Notes: a model not told the origin generated them from the letters alone. DNA of 64,000 nt from Ascarosepion bandense (GCA_037127315.1 JBBBDQ010000192.1:4167001-4231000); one strand, 5' to 3'; positions 46,983-60,300 are shown, counted from the stretch's first letter. Numbers and translations: made by a program.

Positions 46983-49859
46983 CAACTAGGAACATTTAAG
47001 AATATAAAAGTTCTCACCCTGATAAAAGCAATATTTGAAATAAATTAAGATGTGACCAACATATATTTTTTATGATGTATGATTTACATAGATTTGTAAA
47101 AATCTAAGGACAAACTCTTCAAAAAGAAGGTTCCATGCTTTTATGACTTTATACATGATGGAAATTTCAACTATTGATACATATCTAACATCCTAGTTTA
47201 GCAGTTACAAACATGAGCAAATACTACATATTCAAAAGCAAACTAGCCAAAAAGTGGTTTAAACACTGCAGTATTATCTTGAGTAGATAATTGGCTTTAA
47301 GAAAGTTTGTGAAGCAACCTGCTAAGAAAGCTAAAAGTAAAGACACTGATCCTGTTGTAAGCTCATTTCAAGGTATTTTTAGCCAAGTGTAGTGATGAAT
47401 ATCACTAACCTTTTCTAGTTACTATAAGAATATGCTAGAATGGAAGTTTATCAAGTTAATCATTGCAACCTACATTTTATTAGCAGAGAACATATCAAAA
47501 CTAAATTTTTCTTTGATACCAAGATGTTCAATGTAGATAAACAGTTAGTGAATTAGTCTATCAGACTATTGTACAAGGCATTCAATCCTCACGAAGTGCT
47601 CCAACAGTACTTGTTCAAATCAATTTTTTGGTTCTCTGAAAGGACTTCTATGGAGTTCCTTCCAGGAAATCAAAGAGTAGAGAAATCCCTTCACTACCAT
47701 AAACACAGCATCATCTACTTTAGATGAAAACTAACCTTCAGTACAGCTGGTGATGCTCCAGTTTACTTGCTCCACAAATTTTTTTTACAATCCATTGTTG
47801 GAAAGAAACTTTTCACTACCTGTCAACAATGTTTCAAAAACAGAACTAGTAAATTGCACTTGGAAATACAATTCAATACCTACTGTTTCAAACAGGCAAG
47901 AAAGATTCTTTTTTTTGAAAGAAAATACTTATTCCAGCCACCATTGTTATTAAATATTGAGGAAATTATCTCACATACCTTATTTTTTAGAACAAAGGGT
48001 ATCATGTTGTGATATTTCTGCTTTTATTTCAACCTCCCTATTTGATATGGCTAAAATAATCAAGCATTGCCACAATGATTTTCAAAATTGTAATAAAGTT
48101 TTAAAAGAAATATTAGCTGATACAAAAACTTTCAGAATACAATCAAAAGTGAACTTTTTGAATAAAGTTAAAACTCAATGTTCTTAATACCATCTCACAG
48201 CAAAAGTAGAAATTTTTGTCTAATCCTCCAAGCCAGGGATGGCTTATCTATCTTGAAAATCACTATTTAAAATACTAATTTTAACTGTTCTAACATTGAA
48301 CACTGATGTCAGTACAGAATTACCTCAGATACCAGACAGGCCAATAAATTCTTTATGCCTGGAATCTTATTCATAAATTGCATTGGCATTCATGATAGAC
48401 TGATTCTAATAGCATGACCTTTTTGCTTATTGCCTGAGAACTCAGTTAATTGTACAAGTTTATACACAATTCATATTAACATTATTTCTGTTTATTTGTT
48501 GGTACTAGTTATTATATTCTTGTTTAATCATTGTTCTTTCACTGACTAAAAGAGAACCATGCACACATTTGGCCCCAAAATAATACACATTTCTCATTTA
48601 GTTAATAACGGATCTTTCCATAATAGTAAGAATGGAAGCAGCAACAGAAAAACAGTTATATATTGGAAAAGAGTTATATATTCTATAACAGTAATGATCA
48701 TAGTAATTGAAGATTTTACATGTACACAAATGAATTGATATTTAATCAGCTTCATTTTTTATAATAAAATCAAATCAGAAAATGAGTATAGAAAGGTTAT
48801 CTTATGCCAAATATCTAAGTGGAATGGACCTCCCTAAAGATTTAACTTTTACCTGGGCTCAAACACCTAACTCTAGTGAAAGTGAGCATTGCATAATTAT
48901 CCAGCCATGAGGTAAGTCTTCAAAAAAATGAATTAAATACAGCAAGAGGTAAAAACTAACTAAAGTAGCTGTTTATCTCCACTCCTTGCAATTTTTTCAA
49001 TTCATTCTCATTTTAAATTGCTACCTGATAACCTTTTCAACATTTTCACAATGTTATTTGTTTGAATGCATAAGTTTAGAAAAAATCTGGATAACTGATA
49101 TTTCTCCAACTACATTCTATGAACCATCTCTTTCAATCAATAACTGAATAGTCCCAAAGAGGATTCAGTCTGAAGCAGTAGTTTTAGTGGATTGGCTTTG
49201 TGTGTGTGTGTGTGTGTGTGTGAGTGAGTTTTATGTATGCTATATTTATGTGATAAATATAGTTTTAAGGCATGCTATATTTATGCATACACTATTCCTA
49301 AATATTAGGGATAGAGTGTATGCAAATATAAAAGTGGACATTGAGGTCAACATCCAGTGTGGACAGTATTTCATGCTTAAATGCAATTGTCAGCCCATGT
49401 GTGTTGGGCTTTGGCTCAACTTCAGTGGAAATAATTGTGGATCAAAATGCAGTTTTGTAGCTATTTTATGATGTTTATTGTTATTACATTTATGTTTGTG
49501 TGTTCATTTGCTTATTATTTACTTAACTTATTTATTGATTTGGATTAATTAATAATTATTTTTATTGATTTGTTTGATTTTAGTTTTCAATTTTTTAGGA
49601 AAAATTTGTTTCTGCGTCTGAAGAAAGATATATATTACCAAGTGGAAAAGAGCTTTTGAGTGAAGTTTCATCTCTTAGGATTACACTAGACTAGGTTTGT
49701 TTGCTTTGATGCAATTGCACATGTATACGAATAAGAGATGATGAAAATTTTTAACTTAAGAAAAAAAAAATTTTTTTTCAATGTGTTTTTTGGTATATAA
49801 TCTAGCCAATTTAATTTAGAATCTTTTTCATTTCATCATTTTTGTTATTAAATATCCCA
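46851..49859. other. Intronic sequence with microsatellites
   Basis: (TA)n at 46943-46976 and (GT)n at 49198-49222. Short frames at 47750-48187 lack motifs. Nothing else recognised. Confidence 0.5.
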
Positions 49860-50473
49860 CATTGTGATAACAAAAGATCTGCCAAGAACCTAGGCACAAA
49901 TTTACTGTGGATGAATTAGCGATTAAAGCACTTAAAGCATGTTTGTTTTAGTGAACTATTTTCTTTTAATTAGAGTAGCATTTTTATTATTCATTATGTC
50001 AAAATTGTGGTCAGTCTCGTTACAGTGAGCAACTAATGTTGTTTTTTTTTTTAATGTTTCTTTTGTGTTCATATAATCTTTTATTTGAACTTCTTTAAGT
50101 TTCTCCAGTATATTCTTTCTGGCATTACTTGCTAGTGATAGAGTAAATCACTCCAAGTTTTGGCCTATTTGTTTTGTCTTAAGTCTTTTATTGTTTTAGA
50201 TGTGATTGTGACAAATTTTATGTTGAGTGTAGATAAATTCTTTTTATAGAGGAAATATTTAGGCAATAAGAACTCATCTACACAAGTCTTGTTTAATTCA
50301 ACTAACAAGGTCAATTTAATTTTCCTATTATACTTTTTCCAATTTACAAATATGATGTTGCATATTAGGATTGAAATTATGCAGTATTTCCTGGTAGTTT
50401 TGAGTAGATGCCTGGATATTGTTGCTATCAAAGATGCAACAAACAAGAACAAAAAAAAAAAAAATACTGACAT
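49860..50473 (-). pseudogene. Penelope-like element, RT thumb and GIY-YIG fragment (second subfamily)
   Basis: The minus strand reads ...FVTITSKTIKDLRQNK, then after a stop and frame change PKLGVIYSITSK, CQKEYTGET, KRLYEHKRNIKKK, LVAHCNETDHNFDIMNNK. This is the GIY-YIG domain of a Penelope element (V-Y-S, Y-T-G-E-T, RLYEHKR, HC-x-ETDHNFD). The zinc-binding style CxxC after YSI is reduced to one cysteine. The C-terminal continuation to about 49860 is degraded. It ends ~200 bp from the C2 exon at 50683-50767. Confidence 0.78.
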
Positions 50474-50682
50474 TCTTTCATAAAATGAGAAATCACATTA
50501 GCCAACAATAATATCTGATATCTCCATGTTGGAGAAAAAAAAAAAAAAAAAAAAAAAGAAGAAATTGACAATATCCTGAAATTTTAAATTAAATCTGCCT
50601 TGTTGGCTGAATTTAACAAAATTTCTTTAAGACACACACAATTATCTAGAATGTTAAGCATTTTTTTCTAAAGTTTACTCAC

Positions 50683-50767
50683 CTTTTTCTTAGTTTTAGT
50701 CTGTGTGATATCAATTACTCCATTTTCTCGATCTCCTCTAAATAATGTAATCCGTACATAAGGATCG
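50683..50767 (-). CDS. NEDD4: NEDD4-family E3 ligase, C2-domain exon (first visible)
   Basis: This 85-bp exon has acceptor cttttttag and donor gtgagt on the minus strand. One base completes a split codon (probably serine, from ASDPY), then 28 codons begin DPYVRITLFRGDREN and end ITQTKTKKK. In NEDD4 the DPYV motif sits in the first calcium-binding loop, and the lysine-rich QTKT-x-KK run precedes TLNPKWNEE, encoded by the next exon 35.7 kb away. The exon upstream (encoding the first C2 strand and ...GAS) was not found in 50768-64000, so another intron of more than 13 kb is implied. The joins are consistent and the identity is secure. Confidence 0.91.
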
Positions 50768-51774
50768 CTAAAAAAGATGAAAGAAAAAAATCAATTAAAG
50801 CTAAAGCTCCCAAAAAAATTCTGGAAAAAAATATAAACAATGCTACAAAGAACACGTTAAAAATTTAAAGAAAAAACTTTTTTGTGATTGTCTATGAAAA
50901 TGTTCTTGTTCTCAATAACTTTTTCACTAAAGTCTTTTCAGAGTAAACAACCAAATACAAAAACAAAAAAGATCAAGTTTGAAAAGATATTTATCTCATG
51001 ATACTCAGCTGGTAATTCTTTGCTTGTTCTCAATGCTAATTTAAAGTTTGATAATTAAGGTGTCCAATTCTATAAGGCAAGTTTCTTATGAGACAGAATA
51101 ATGAAATTGCCATCATAATGAAATAAAATTTATTTTCGACAGTCACCATTTAATGCCCCCACCTCATGTTTTATCAATGTTTTTCATTTTGTCCATTAAG
51201 AAGTTTTTTGGTTTACGTTCAATCCAATTGTGCAGAACTTTGTCATTGGATGAAAAATGTTGACTTTTCAATGATTCTCAATTTAGGCAACAACCTCAAG
51301 TATAACAGGGTGGTAATGCTGATTCAATGTTTTATTTCATGAGAGTGCCTAGTGATGATTTGGAGCAGGAATTAAGTGTTGAGGAGAATGAGGAAAGAAA
51401 AAAAAATTAAAAATAATAATGAGAAGTCATAAAATGAGTTTAAAGCAGGCTATAGGAAGATTCAAACCTAAAATAAACAAAGTAGAATTCATTAAGATTT
51501 AGTAAGACTAGATCTTCCTCAACTTACCCAGTTTCCTCTGGAACAATACAACATATTTACGGCTTTCTGAAATTTGGTTACCTCTCAACATGACAACATG
51601 TGATGGGCATGAAGACAGTAACACTCTGAAGTGGTACCACCAAAAATACTATATTCTTGGTAGTACTGAAATTGACAGACCAAAGGTGTAAAGTCTGACA
51701 GTGTTAAATTGGAATTGTATGAAGTGTGTAACAAGAGGAAATTTCAGGTATTTGTCTATATTTTTGAGATGAGG
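50768..51774. other. Intronic sequence, nothing recognised
   Basis: AT-rich with no motif. Confidence 0.5.
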
Positions 51775-52200
51775 TAGTATTTACACTATTTACATTATTC
51801 GGACTATTGTCCTCATTTTGATTGCCATTTGTACAATGTTTCGGTCATTTAGGAATTTCAAACCAAACCTTTTATGACACTTGCTGGGGTATATCATTGC
51901 TGGGGTATATCATTCTCATTCCTTGTGTGAAGCCTCTTTTGGTAGTCCTGAGTTATCTTCCTCTAACCCAACTCTCTAAGTTACTTGTTCACCACTGCTG
52001 TAGCCTGGTATTGAATTCACAACTTTTTGGGTCAAATCACTGAAACAAACCAATGTCTATATCTCAGTGATTATAATAAAGGGTTTGGTTCAAAATTTTT
52101 GCACCTGAAGAAGGCCAGAGCATACGGCAGAAATGTCATACAAATGGCAACCAAGACGAGAATAATCCGAATAATGTAAATAGTGTGAATTTCGGGTATT
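51775..52200 (+). repeat. Interspersed repeat with inverted ends and Penelope-type motif, copy 2
   Basis: 51775-52070 matches 46503-46850, with a local 20-bp duplication of TGCTGGGGTATATCATT (51881-51913). The right flank 52080-52200 is the inverted counterpart of 51779-51873 (TTTACATTATTCGG / CCGAATAATGTAAA, AAACCAAACC / GGTTTGGTTC). On the plus strand CTGAAGA is at 52105-52111, a stem GGCC/GGCA around, and GAAA at 52130-52133. Confidence 0.75.
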
Positions 52201-54159
52201 TTACCATTTGCACAATTATTGTTGATTGCAATATGACTTTGCATCATTATGATGCACACCGCTCCCTGGATATACGTGTTTGAGTGCTTAGAAGACTTAA
52301 CAGAACATTTTGAGAAAATGATCAGATCCTTGTGCAGAAATTGCACTCTTCTTACATCCCAAAATAATTGTAAGCATGATTTTCTGTACTAGAGAAAACA
52401 CCAAAATTCCTTACTCCTGGAGAATCATTGAGTTTGTATTCCATAAAGTGCATTTTATTTTAATACACATTGGTAATATTCATGATAAAATCATTCCCAT
52501 CATGATGGTGTTGAGGAGTTTCTGACAAACAATTTTCACTGTTGCTTCTGGTTAACTGTTGTGGAACATATCTGGTAGAATTTTTTTTCTCTAATTTCTA
52601 CATTTCAGTAATATGTTGCACTCCTTTTCAACTAGTGTCTAGCTTCAGAGCAATGTCTGTTTAATTTATAGATTTTCTTGAACCATGACATTTTAATTCT
52701 TCTCATGTGACACCTTTGCCTATCACTTATCCTGCTTCTACTGCAGTTTTTGGAAGATCAAACACATTAGCAGACATTTTTCACATTCATACAACCATCA
52801 CTATAAACTGTTTTCATATATTTTGATTGTTATGCACATTTCTAGTAACCAAAATTCTATTATTGATCATGGCTTGATATATAATGATATAGCATTCATT
52901 AGCCATTTACTGAACACCATCAGTGAACTAATGATAAGCAGGTTTGAACAGGACTTTATATATTTTGAATCAGTGTTTAAATTTTTCTATTTTCTCATCA
53001 GTGTTGCCATGTCATAAATCTTACATATCAATCAACATTTGTATTAACTGTTGCTCTACTGACAACATTTCTATTTTAAGCTGGTTTCATTTGAGCAAAA
53101 AGAACTTGTTAGAATAATTGAAAATTTTATTAATGCATAAAGTCAGATAGCAAAAGATAAAAAATAGATTAAAATGGTAACAAAAACTTACATGGTTATA
53201 GAGAACAAAAAATGAAAATAATAGCCAAAATGAATTATAAAGAAATTGTCCAAGAACAAAATCAGTATAAATCCTATCAGCATGTATTTGAAGATTTTGA
53301 TTTAGGGTCTCCCATAAGCAGCAGCAGTTGACATATGGGCTTTAATTTGGAAATGCCAGAGTTTATATGTAGTTTACTTAGTTTAAATTCATTTAAAATA
53401 TACTCAAGAAATTCAAATTTAGACCAAAATTTTATATTCTTTTTTCATTAATCCACTTGGGACAATGCACTTGTCTTTGCATTCTGTTCTATCAGCAGAT
53501 GTCTTAAAATACCTGCTCACTGGTATGCTAGAAATGTTGATGGAGATAAGACTAATTAAGTAAGCACTTAGGCAAAACATTGAAGTAAAAGTCATAGGAT
53601 ATTAAGTGACTGTTTGCAGTACTTGAAATTCTAGATTTATCTTTGAGACAAATGATTCAAACTTGCCAAATGTAGAGACTTGAAAATCAAGAATCTCATC
53701 TTAACATCTGGAATGCTTAATTACTGGTGGTCTGAGTTTATAGGAAACAAGATTCAAAAGAATCTATCAACACCATCAATATCATTGGTTGTTTTTTAGT
53801 GTTTAAAACTTAACTGCAATTACTTGAGCTTCTAAATATTGGCTTTTTACTTTATTCAATAATTATCCAAGAAAATTTTTATTCTTTTTAGAAAACCCTT
53901 TATTTATATTTAATGACTACATCAGAACAATATATATTATATATATTACTAAAAACAATTATACTACACACACATATATATATTATAGTAAAAAATTTTA
54001 AGATTCTAATCTTATTAATTGATAGTACTAACAATGATCTCTTGTGATAAGTTGTTCAGAAAGAATAATTTCTTTTATATTTGAGTTAGATTTCATAAAC
54101 AATTTTTTTTGTAAAATGTATTTATGTAAATGATAACTTTACTTCTGTCTTAGCAGGAA
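52201..54159. other. Intronic sequence, nothing recognised
   Basis: AT-rich. TA/CA-type stretches at 53930-53990. No motif. Confidence 0.5.
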
Positions 54160-54975
54160 GTCCAACTAGTCAGATAAAGTAAAATTGACAACTGCTCTTG
54201 AAAAGTACCTTCCATCAGTGGCTTATTGAGGCAAGGAATAGCATGTAAATTTTAATGCCTTTAAAACTGCTTTGATTTAATCATAGAAAAATGTTTTGAT
54301 TTGGCTGATGCTAACCTCCAGGAGAGCAACACTTTGCATCTTCTTGGGCTGATGTTTTCCACTAACATGAGGTTCAGTGATTATATTAAATCAATTGCTA
54401 GGTTTACTGCTAGAAAAATTAATTCACTGTCACATGACAGACAATTTATCTTGCACATTTATAAACAGCATTCTTCTGTGCACTTAATACTGCTGCCACA
54501 TCTGTTCTGGTACTTTTATCATCTTGAGATTCTTGACAAAATTTAAAGAACACTCTGTAATATAATCAATCTTGACCTGGCATCTCAAGTTCAGTTACTT
54601 TCTCACAGATATGACAGCTTCCCTCTGTCTTTTCTATATTTTCAAGACAATTTTTCTGATGAGTTTTCCCTCCTTAGTGCCTCAACTGCATGAATTTAAG
54701 CATATAACTGGATTGGCAACTAGGTCTTACTGTTTCACTGTTCAACTAGCTAGATGTAATATATGTTCTATCTAAGGTGTTCTTTTCTTGCACTTCTCAT
54801 GTGTAGAATTATTTCTTGCTTCCCTCCCATCTACAATCCTCAAAGATTTAAATGCAACATCTCTATCTAGTGTCCTTTCTCCTCACTAAAATCTTCTCAT
54901 TCTATCATTTATTGTAACCTCTTGCATCCTAGTGTCATTATCACCTTACTTGAAGTTAAATGATTAAAAAGAAAG
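54160..54975 (+). mobile_element. Jockey/CR1-type LINE, old 5'-truncated copy
   Basis: Colinear with the C-terminal half of the 62-kb copy: LQESNTLHLLGLMFSTNMRF, SLSHDRQFILHIYK, CCHICSG-type sequence and YKYFHG-type sequence are recognisable, with many stops. It ends with a decayed family 3' end (AACCTCTTGCATCCTAGTG, CCTTACTTGAAGTTAAATGATT) and a short A tail. Confidence 0.8.
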
Positions 54976-55379
54976 TAAATTGTTGATTGAAAAATAGAAT
55001 CTAATGCATTCTGCTTAAACCATAAATCTGTTGAAGGATTTTGAGGGAAAAAACTATTCCTAAGTTACACAACTGTCAAGCACTTTCAATAATATTTTAA
55101 AATAAAGTAAACAAAAATCATTTACGAAGCTTAGCTTAGTATCTCAACTCACTACACAATAGTAATTAGTCAAACGAGCATACTAACCATTAGTCAACAT
55201 GAAGGTATCCAAAAACAAAAAGTAGCTTAAAAATCAATCTTTAGTGGGGAGGAATCATTTTTAATTAATTAAAATATCAATTTTGCTACTTCAAGATTGG
55301 TTTTAGGTAAACATCTTTTTCTTATGACTGCCTCCAGAGGTTAAGTAGTTACTGGAGAGTGGTTTGACCAAGTGCTTAC

Positions 55380-55695
55380 TTTTTTTTTTTTTTTTTTTAA
55401 TCATATCACCCGAGCAAGGCGATAATGCCACTGAAGCACAGGGGACTACGTAAGAGTGAAAAGACTGGAAAAGAGAAAGCCAGAAACCACATCCTAAACA
55501 AGGAACAAGTGATGAGCCTCTTCACCTGTTCAATAGACGTGGGTGGAGTGTGAACTGGGCGATAGTTTAGTCTGTCTACTCCAATTGAAAAAAAAAAAAA
55601 AAAAGTGAAAAGATTGGAAGAGAAAGCCAGAAACCACATCCTAAACAGGGAACAAGGGATGAGCCTCTACACCCGTTCAATAGACGTGAGACTGC
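55380..55695 (-). repeat. LINE 3' end with a duplicated flank
   Basis: The plus strand starts with a T tract (55380-55399) and the reverse-complemented LINE tail (AATCATATCACCCGAGCAAG, ...CACTGAAGCACAGGGG). The next ~85 bp (55465-55550, starting GTGAAAAGACTGGAAAAG) are repeated at 55604-55690, separated by an A tract (55587-55603). This is a tandem duplication or two nested insertions of one sequence. Confidence 0.75.
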
Positions 55696-56359
55696 TTCAG
55701 TTTTTTCTTCAAAAGTTGTCAGCATCAAAGTTTGTGAAATACATCTTGGCACTTTTTTAATACATTTTAATTTCAAATCTGTATGGTATATCATAAGTGA
55801 TGTAAGGTTTCACAGAGCTTGACAACACTATGAAATCAGTTATTGTAATTATTTTATATATTAGGAATATGTATTCTTGCTGTTTTCTCTTCTCTATATT
55901 CTTGACATACCAACATGAAACATTTTGCCATGATATCTGCAGAAAAGACATGTAGATTAAAATATTTTTCTAAAGACAATAATGCAAAATGAAAAGTCCT
56001 TGAAATATGAAAAAATTTGAACTTTGATCTTTAATTTTTTTATTATATGCTGGTAATCATTAATTCACCTTACAATAATCAATTATATCAATGACTAAAG
56101 TGGTCAGAGTGAAACATGCAGTTAAAAAGAACACACAAAGATAGAAGATAATGAATTCATTTTTATGCATGTATATGAAAATTTATGTACATTAGGTAAA
56201 TAAACATTTCAATTTTTATTAAAAAGAAAAGTTCTTACTATGTATTCAGTTTCACTATACATTTTTGAAGACATCTAATACAAATATGTGTGCCCCCCCT
56301 TTTTAAATTCTTTTCATACAATTCTAGCTATTAAAAATTAATCAGACCAAAGCAAAAAT

Positions 56360-56394
<35 letters not shown>

Positions 56395-59312
56395 ATTGCT
56401 GAGGGTCGAAACTCTTTAGCTACTTTCCAACCACATTCTAATTTTTTCTTTTGTTTTTGTAAATGTGACAAGATAATTTTTGTGATTGATAAAAAAAAAA
56501 AGTTAAAGAAAAATAACACTTAAAGTATGTTTTTTTTTCTTCAATAACTAATATTACATTTATCCCAGGCAACTCTAGGTAGACTGCTATTTTGCTAATT
56601 CTCTGTTCATGAAAATAATAAGGTGAGAAAAAAGTGAAAGCACCTGACAACTCTTTGGAATTCATGCTTATCTAACCAGCCAATATAAATATGTACACCA
56701 ATTAAAAACCACTGATTGATCCAAGTGAGTGAGGAGGTGAGACTGCTGCCAATAAGAATGTAAACTGGGCCAAGTTCCCAAGGAGAGGTGGGTTAAGGAG
56801 GGCAGAAGAAATGAAAAATATTTTGTACTTAGTAAATAGCTGAATAATTCATTGCATATGAGATAATTCCCACTTGCTTTAGTATTTGGATTGGCTGTTT
56901 TCTTTGATTTTTAACTGATTCAAACAGACTTGGTAAGTTTGTATTAGAAAAGAGTCAGAGTACAGTATAAAATCCTTTTCTTTCACAAAGTTTAATGTAA
57001 GAATTTGTAGTTAAAAATATGCAATGAACCATTTGATAGTATATAAAACTCCCTTGTTTTCCAATATGACTAAAAATCTCTTGGGGCTTATATGCAAAGT
57101 TGATATATCTAAACAGATACAATTTACACAGATGTCACAGACTAGAAGTATTTGTACTTTTTGCTCCATAGTATTTTAATATTAAATGTAAATAAATGAG
57201 GAAGCTTTATGTGCCATCAAATATGGTATCTTTTGTACTAACAGAAAAACCAATATATTGTTCAGTTATCAATGTTCCAAACATGTTTGGACCTGTGAAA
57301 TTAGCTTCTCAACAATGTGTTTTTTTTTTAATATAATCAAGTTCTCTTATAAGCCTATATGATGCAACTCAAATTCATAAGCTGGAAAACAAGAGACAAA
57401 TGGAAGAGGGGTACTTTTACTTCCACAAGGAACAGATTCTGTTTTGGGAGATGTTGAAAATTTTTTTTTTTTCACACACACTTCCCGATCAATAATCAAT
57501 GCTAACTTATAAACATTCAATCCAAACAATTATCTCTTCAATGTTGATAGCTGAAAAAAATATACATATGTATTGCTATGATGATATTAACTTTATCTCA
57601 GTTCACTTATAAGATGCTGGTTTTTCAAAGTTTTGCCATTACAAGACTCTTATAGATACTGAAAAAAAAAAAACAACAGAAGAAAGTGCTTTATTTTTTT
57701 TTTAAGCTCTCACTCATTCAAATCCAATATAAATATATTTACCTCTTGTAAAGAATCTATTATTAGATTATGAGACTTGTGCAGATTGAATAAGTCTTTA
57801 AGCAAATAAAAATGAACCCTACCATCCATATATTTTCTTGTTCAAAATTTGTCAAACATTTAATTACATTATGATGTCTTTCCATAAATGCCAATCATAT
57901 TTCACTAGAAAATAAATAAAAATCAGATTACAATAAGAAAATGAGCGTGTTGACTGACATTACCTTAAAACTTGCCATTTTAAATTAAGCTGTAAAGAAT
58001 TGCCTAAAAATTGGAGATCAACCCATGAAAAAATCATAAACTGCATGGATGATGCTGATAATTCCAGTCAATCATCATTGTTCTGAATAGGGAAACATTT
58101 TTTTTTTAATTAAAAGGGTTCAGGTTAGTTGATTCTAATTGCTAGCATTTTATCAGAAAGATAAATAATGATATGGATTCAATTGGAGATGGGGAAAAAA
58201 ATGAGATAAAAGACAAAAAAGCAAACAAAACTATTGAAATGAAGAGACTTTCATAAATCAGAATAATTGATTAGAAATTGTTTTCAGATCTCAAACAGTT
58301 CTACGTGTTCAAGCATGTGCATGAATCACTTGTCCAGTGTAAAAGCACTCAACATATTTGCACAAGTTATGCAGAGAGAGGTTTTTGAAAAAATGATTAG
58401 AGGTGGAGGAGAGCTTTAAATATAATCAATACAGTATTTACAAGAACAGTATATAAGCCAGAGCCAAAGATCCTGATGCAAGGTAGAGAAAAATTATAAC
58501 CAACTAGACGGAGGAAAATCTGTCAGAAGGTAATGGAAAACATGGTAGGATAATGAAAATATGTGCATGTGCAAAAGCAGAGAAAGTACAAAAGATGATG
58601 ACTATCAATATTAGTCAGATTATAGATAGGAAGAAGATTTCATTTCACTTTTGAAATTTAATCAATATTCCATCTGATTTGATTGGCTGATTTTAGCTCT
58701 ACAACTACTTCTAGAATCTAGCTGATGATACAGGCTATTAGTGGGAAGACAAGAAGCTTATTTAGCATTCTTCTGTAATAAACAGCAAAGTCCTGAGGTG
58801 GGGGTTGCTATTAATCATATCAAAGAGAGAAGATCATGCAAAACACTAAATTCTTCTTTCAACATAGCAATATGAACAAATCTAATAGGCTAATCTTACA
58901 AAGATAGAACACAAATACAATGGCTTCAATTGAAGCTTTTTTAGAAAGCAGCATTTTTCAGAAAAATACAATTGACAAAAATAATATAAAAATAAATAAA
59001 CAAACTTGATTAGTATTAAAAACTATAGAATAAAACAAATGGAAAAGATTTTTGTTACAATATTTTTTTTCTTTGAAAATAAAGTATGCATATTGAAAAC
59101 TTGTTTGGAATAATCACATGTAATTTCATAATATAAGTAAAATTTTAATTCTCATACATTGTACATAAATATAACACACCTTATGTAAATCTGTATATGT
59201 GTATAAATTTTTAATATGATTAGCTTAGTATGTCACAGAGCCATGATAGTGTGTAATAATAGCAAGATATTTCTACAAGTGTTGACAAAGATTTATTATC
59301 TCAAGCTCCAGC
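55696..59312. other. Intronic sequence, nothing recognised
   Basis: Homopolymer runs including A(30+) at 56362-56392. No repeat copy or coding motif was recognised. Confidence 0.5.
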
Positions 59313-59402
59313 TCATCTCTCACTTTACCTGTATCTTCTATTTCTTTCCCTCACCCCTTTAAAACTTTGTTGGTAGTTCATGTATTTATCTTAATGTTCT
59401 AC
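59313..59402 (+). repeat. ~90-bp direct repeat, left copy
   Basis: CTCTCACTTTACCTGTATCT, TCTATTTCTTTCCCTCACCC, and AGTTCATGTATTTATCTTAA recur at 60635-60724 in the same orientation with few differences. The pair flanks a Penelope remnant. An A tract of ~28 follows this copy (59402-59429). Confidence 0.85.
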
Positions 59403-59433
<31 letters not shown>

Positions 59434-59849
59434 TGAATCCTCTCTTTCCACTTTCCTTTCTCAAAAATTTTAGAGTAACAGTTTTCTTATAATTTTCCTT
59501 AACTACTTGCTTTTCAGTCTTCTTACACATTATTCAAGCCTGTCTTTTTGTCTTTCATTTTCCTCACTTCCCCCTGTATACATATTTTTTCCTTTCATCT
59601 GGTTTTCTCTTCATTTTTCTCTTTCCTAACCCCTCCCTTTCCTCTTTCACACCCTTTTTCTACTCTTCCTTTCCAATATTTTTATACTTAATATTATTAT
59701 TACACATGATTCTTGGTCAGACAGGCTAGTAATTAGGCAGATACTCTTATCCCATATATAATTATACTTATACGCAGAATAGTATATAAACCCACTACAT
59801 ATATTGGTTTACTACAACCACGCTCTCCCATAGACTTACATGTCACTTT

Positions 59850-60300
59850 TCCGATCAGAGTACAATTAAACAACATTTCTTAGAAAAACATAGCAATGTA
59901 GGTAATATCAGACAGATTTTAGTCAGCAACACAATAATCCTCACTCATACACACAGTAAAAAGAACTTTCAGATATTGGATGCCATCTACATTAAATCCA
60001 AACAACCCACACTTAATAAAATTGCGTTTAAATCTGGTCATAACACATTACATTTAAATATATGGTTCTGTTACCATTTTGAGCTCTCACGTGGTGTGAT
60101 GTCATAGAACCACATTACAAATTTACAAACTGCATTTGCTATTTTTGGTAACTTATCGTTGCCTAGCAAAGTGTTATGTCAACACAAGAAAATCATCGCT
60201 GATGGTGGATGTTTTTATGTTAACATCCTTGTAACCTCTCTGAAGATGGCTCATGTAAGCCAAAAGCTTAGAACCAACTTAATAAAAAGTTATCCAAATG
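59850..60300 (+). pseudogene. Penelope-like element, GIY-YIG C-terminal fragment and terminal motif
   Basis: The plus strand encodes HFLEKHSNVGNIRQILVSNT and LDAIYIKSKQPTLNKIAFKS (59870-60035). The second segment is the conserved E-A-(L/I)-Y-I-K-x-x-x-PTLN block at the C-terminus of Penelope GIY-YIG domains. About 200 bp downstream at 60240-60266 is CTGAAGA, a perfect 4-bp stem GGCT/AGCC, and AAAAGC where GAAAC is expected. Decayed. Confidence 0.72.

Noticed and set aside
49605..49650. CTGAAGA...GGAAAAG as a sixth ribozyme-like motif
   Set aside because: The stem does not pair and there is no matching repeat context.
57700..57760. Possible minus-strand exon before GTAAATA near 57740
   Set aside because: The translation (...LIIDSLQE) does not resemble the expected first C2 strand of NEDD4.
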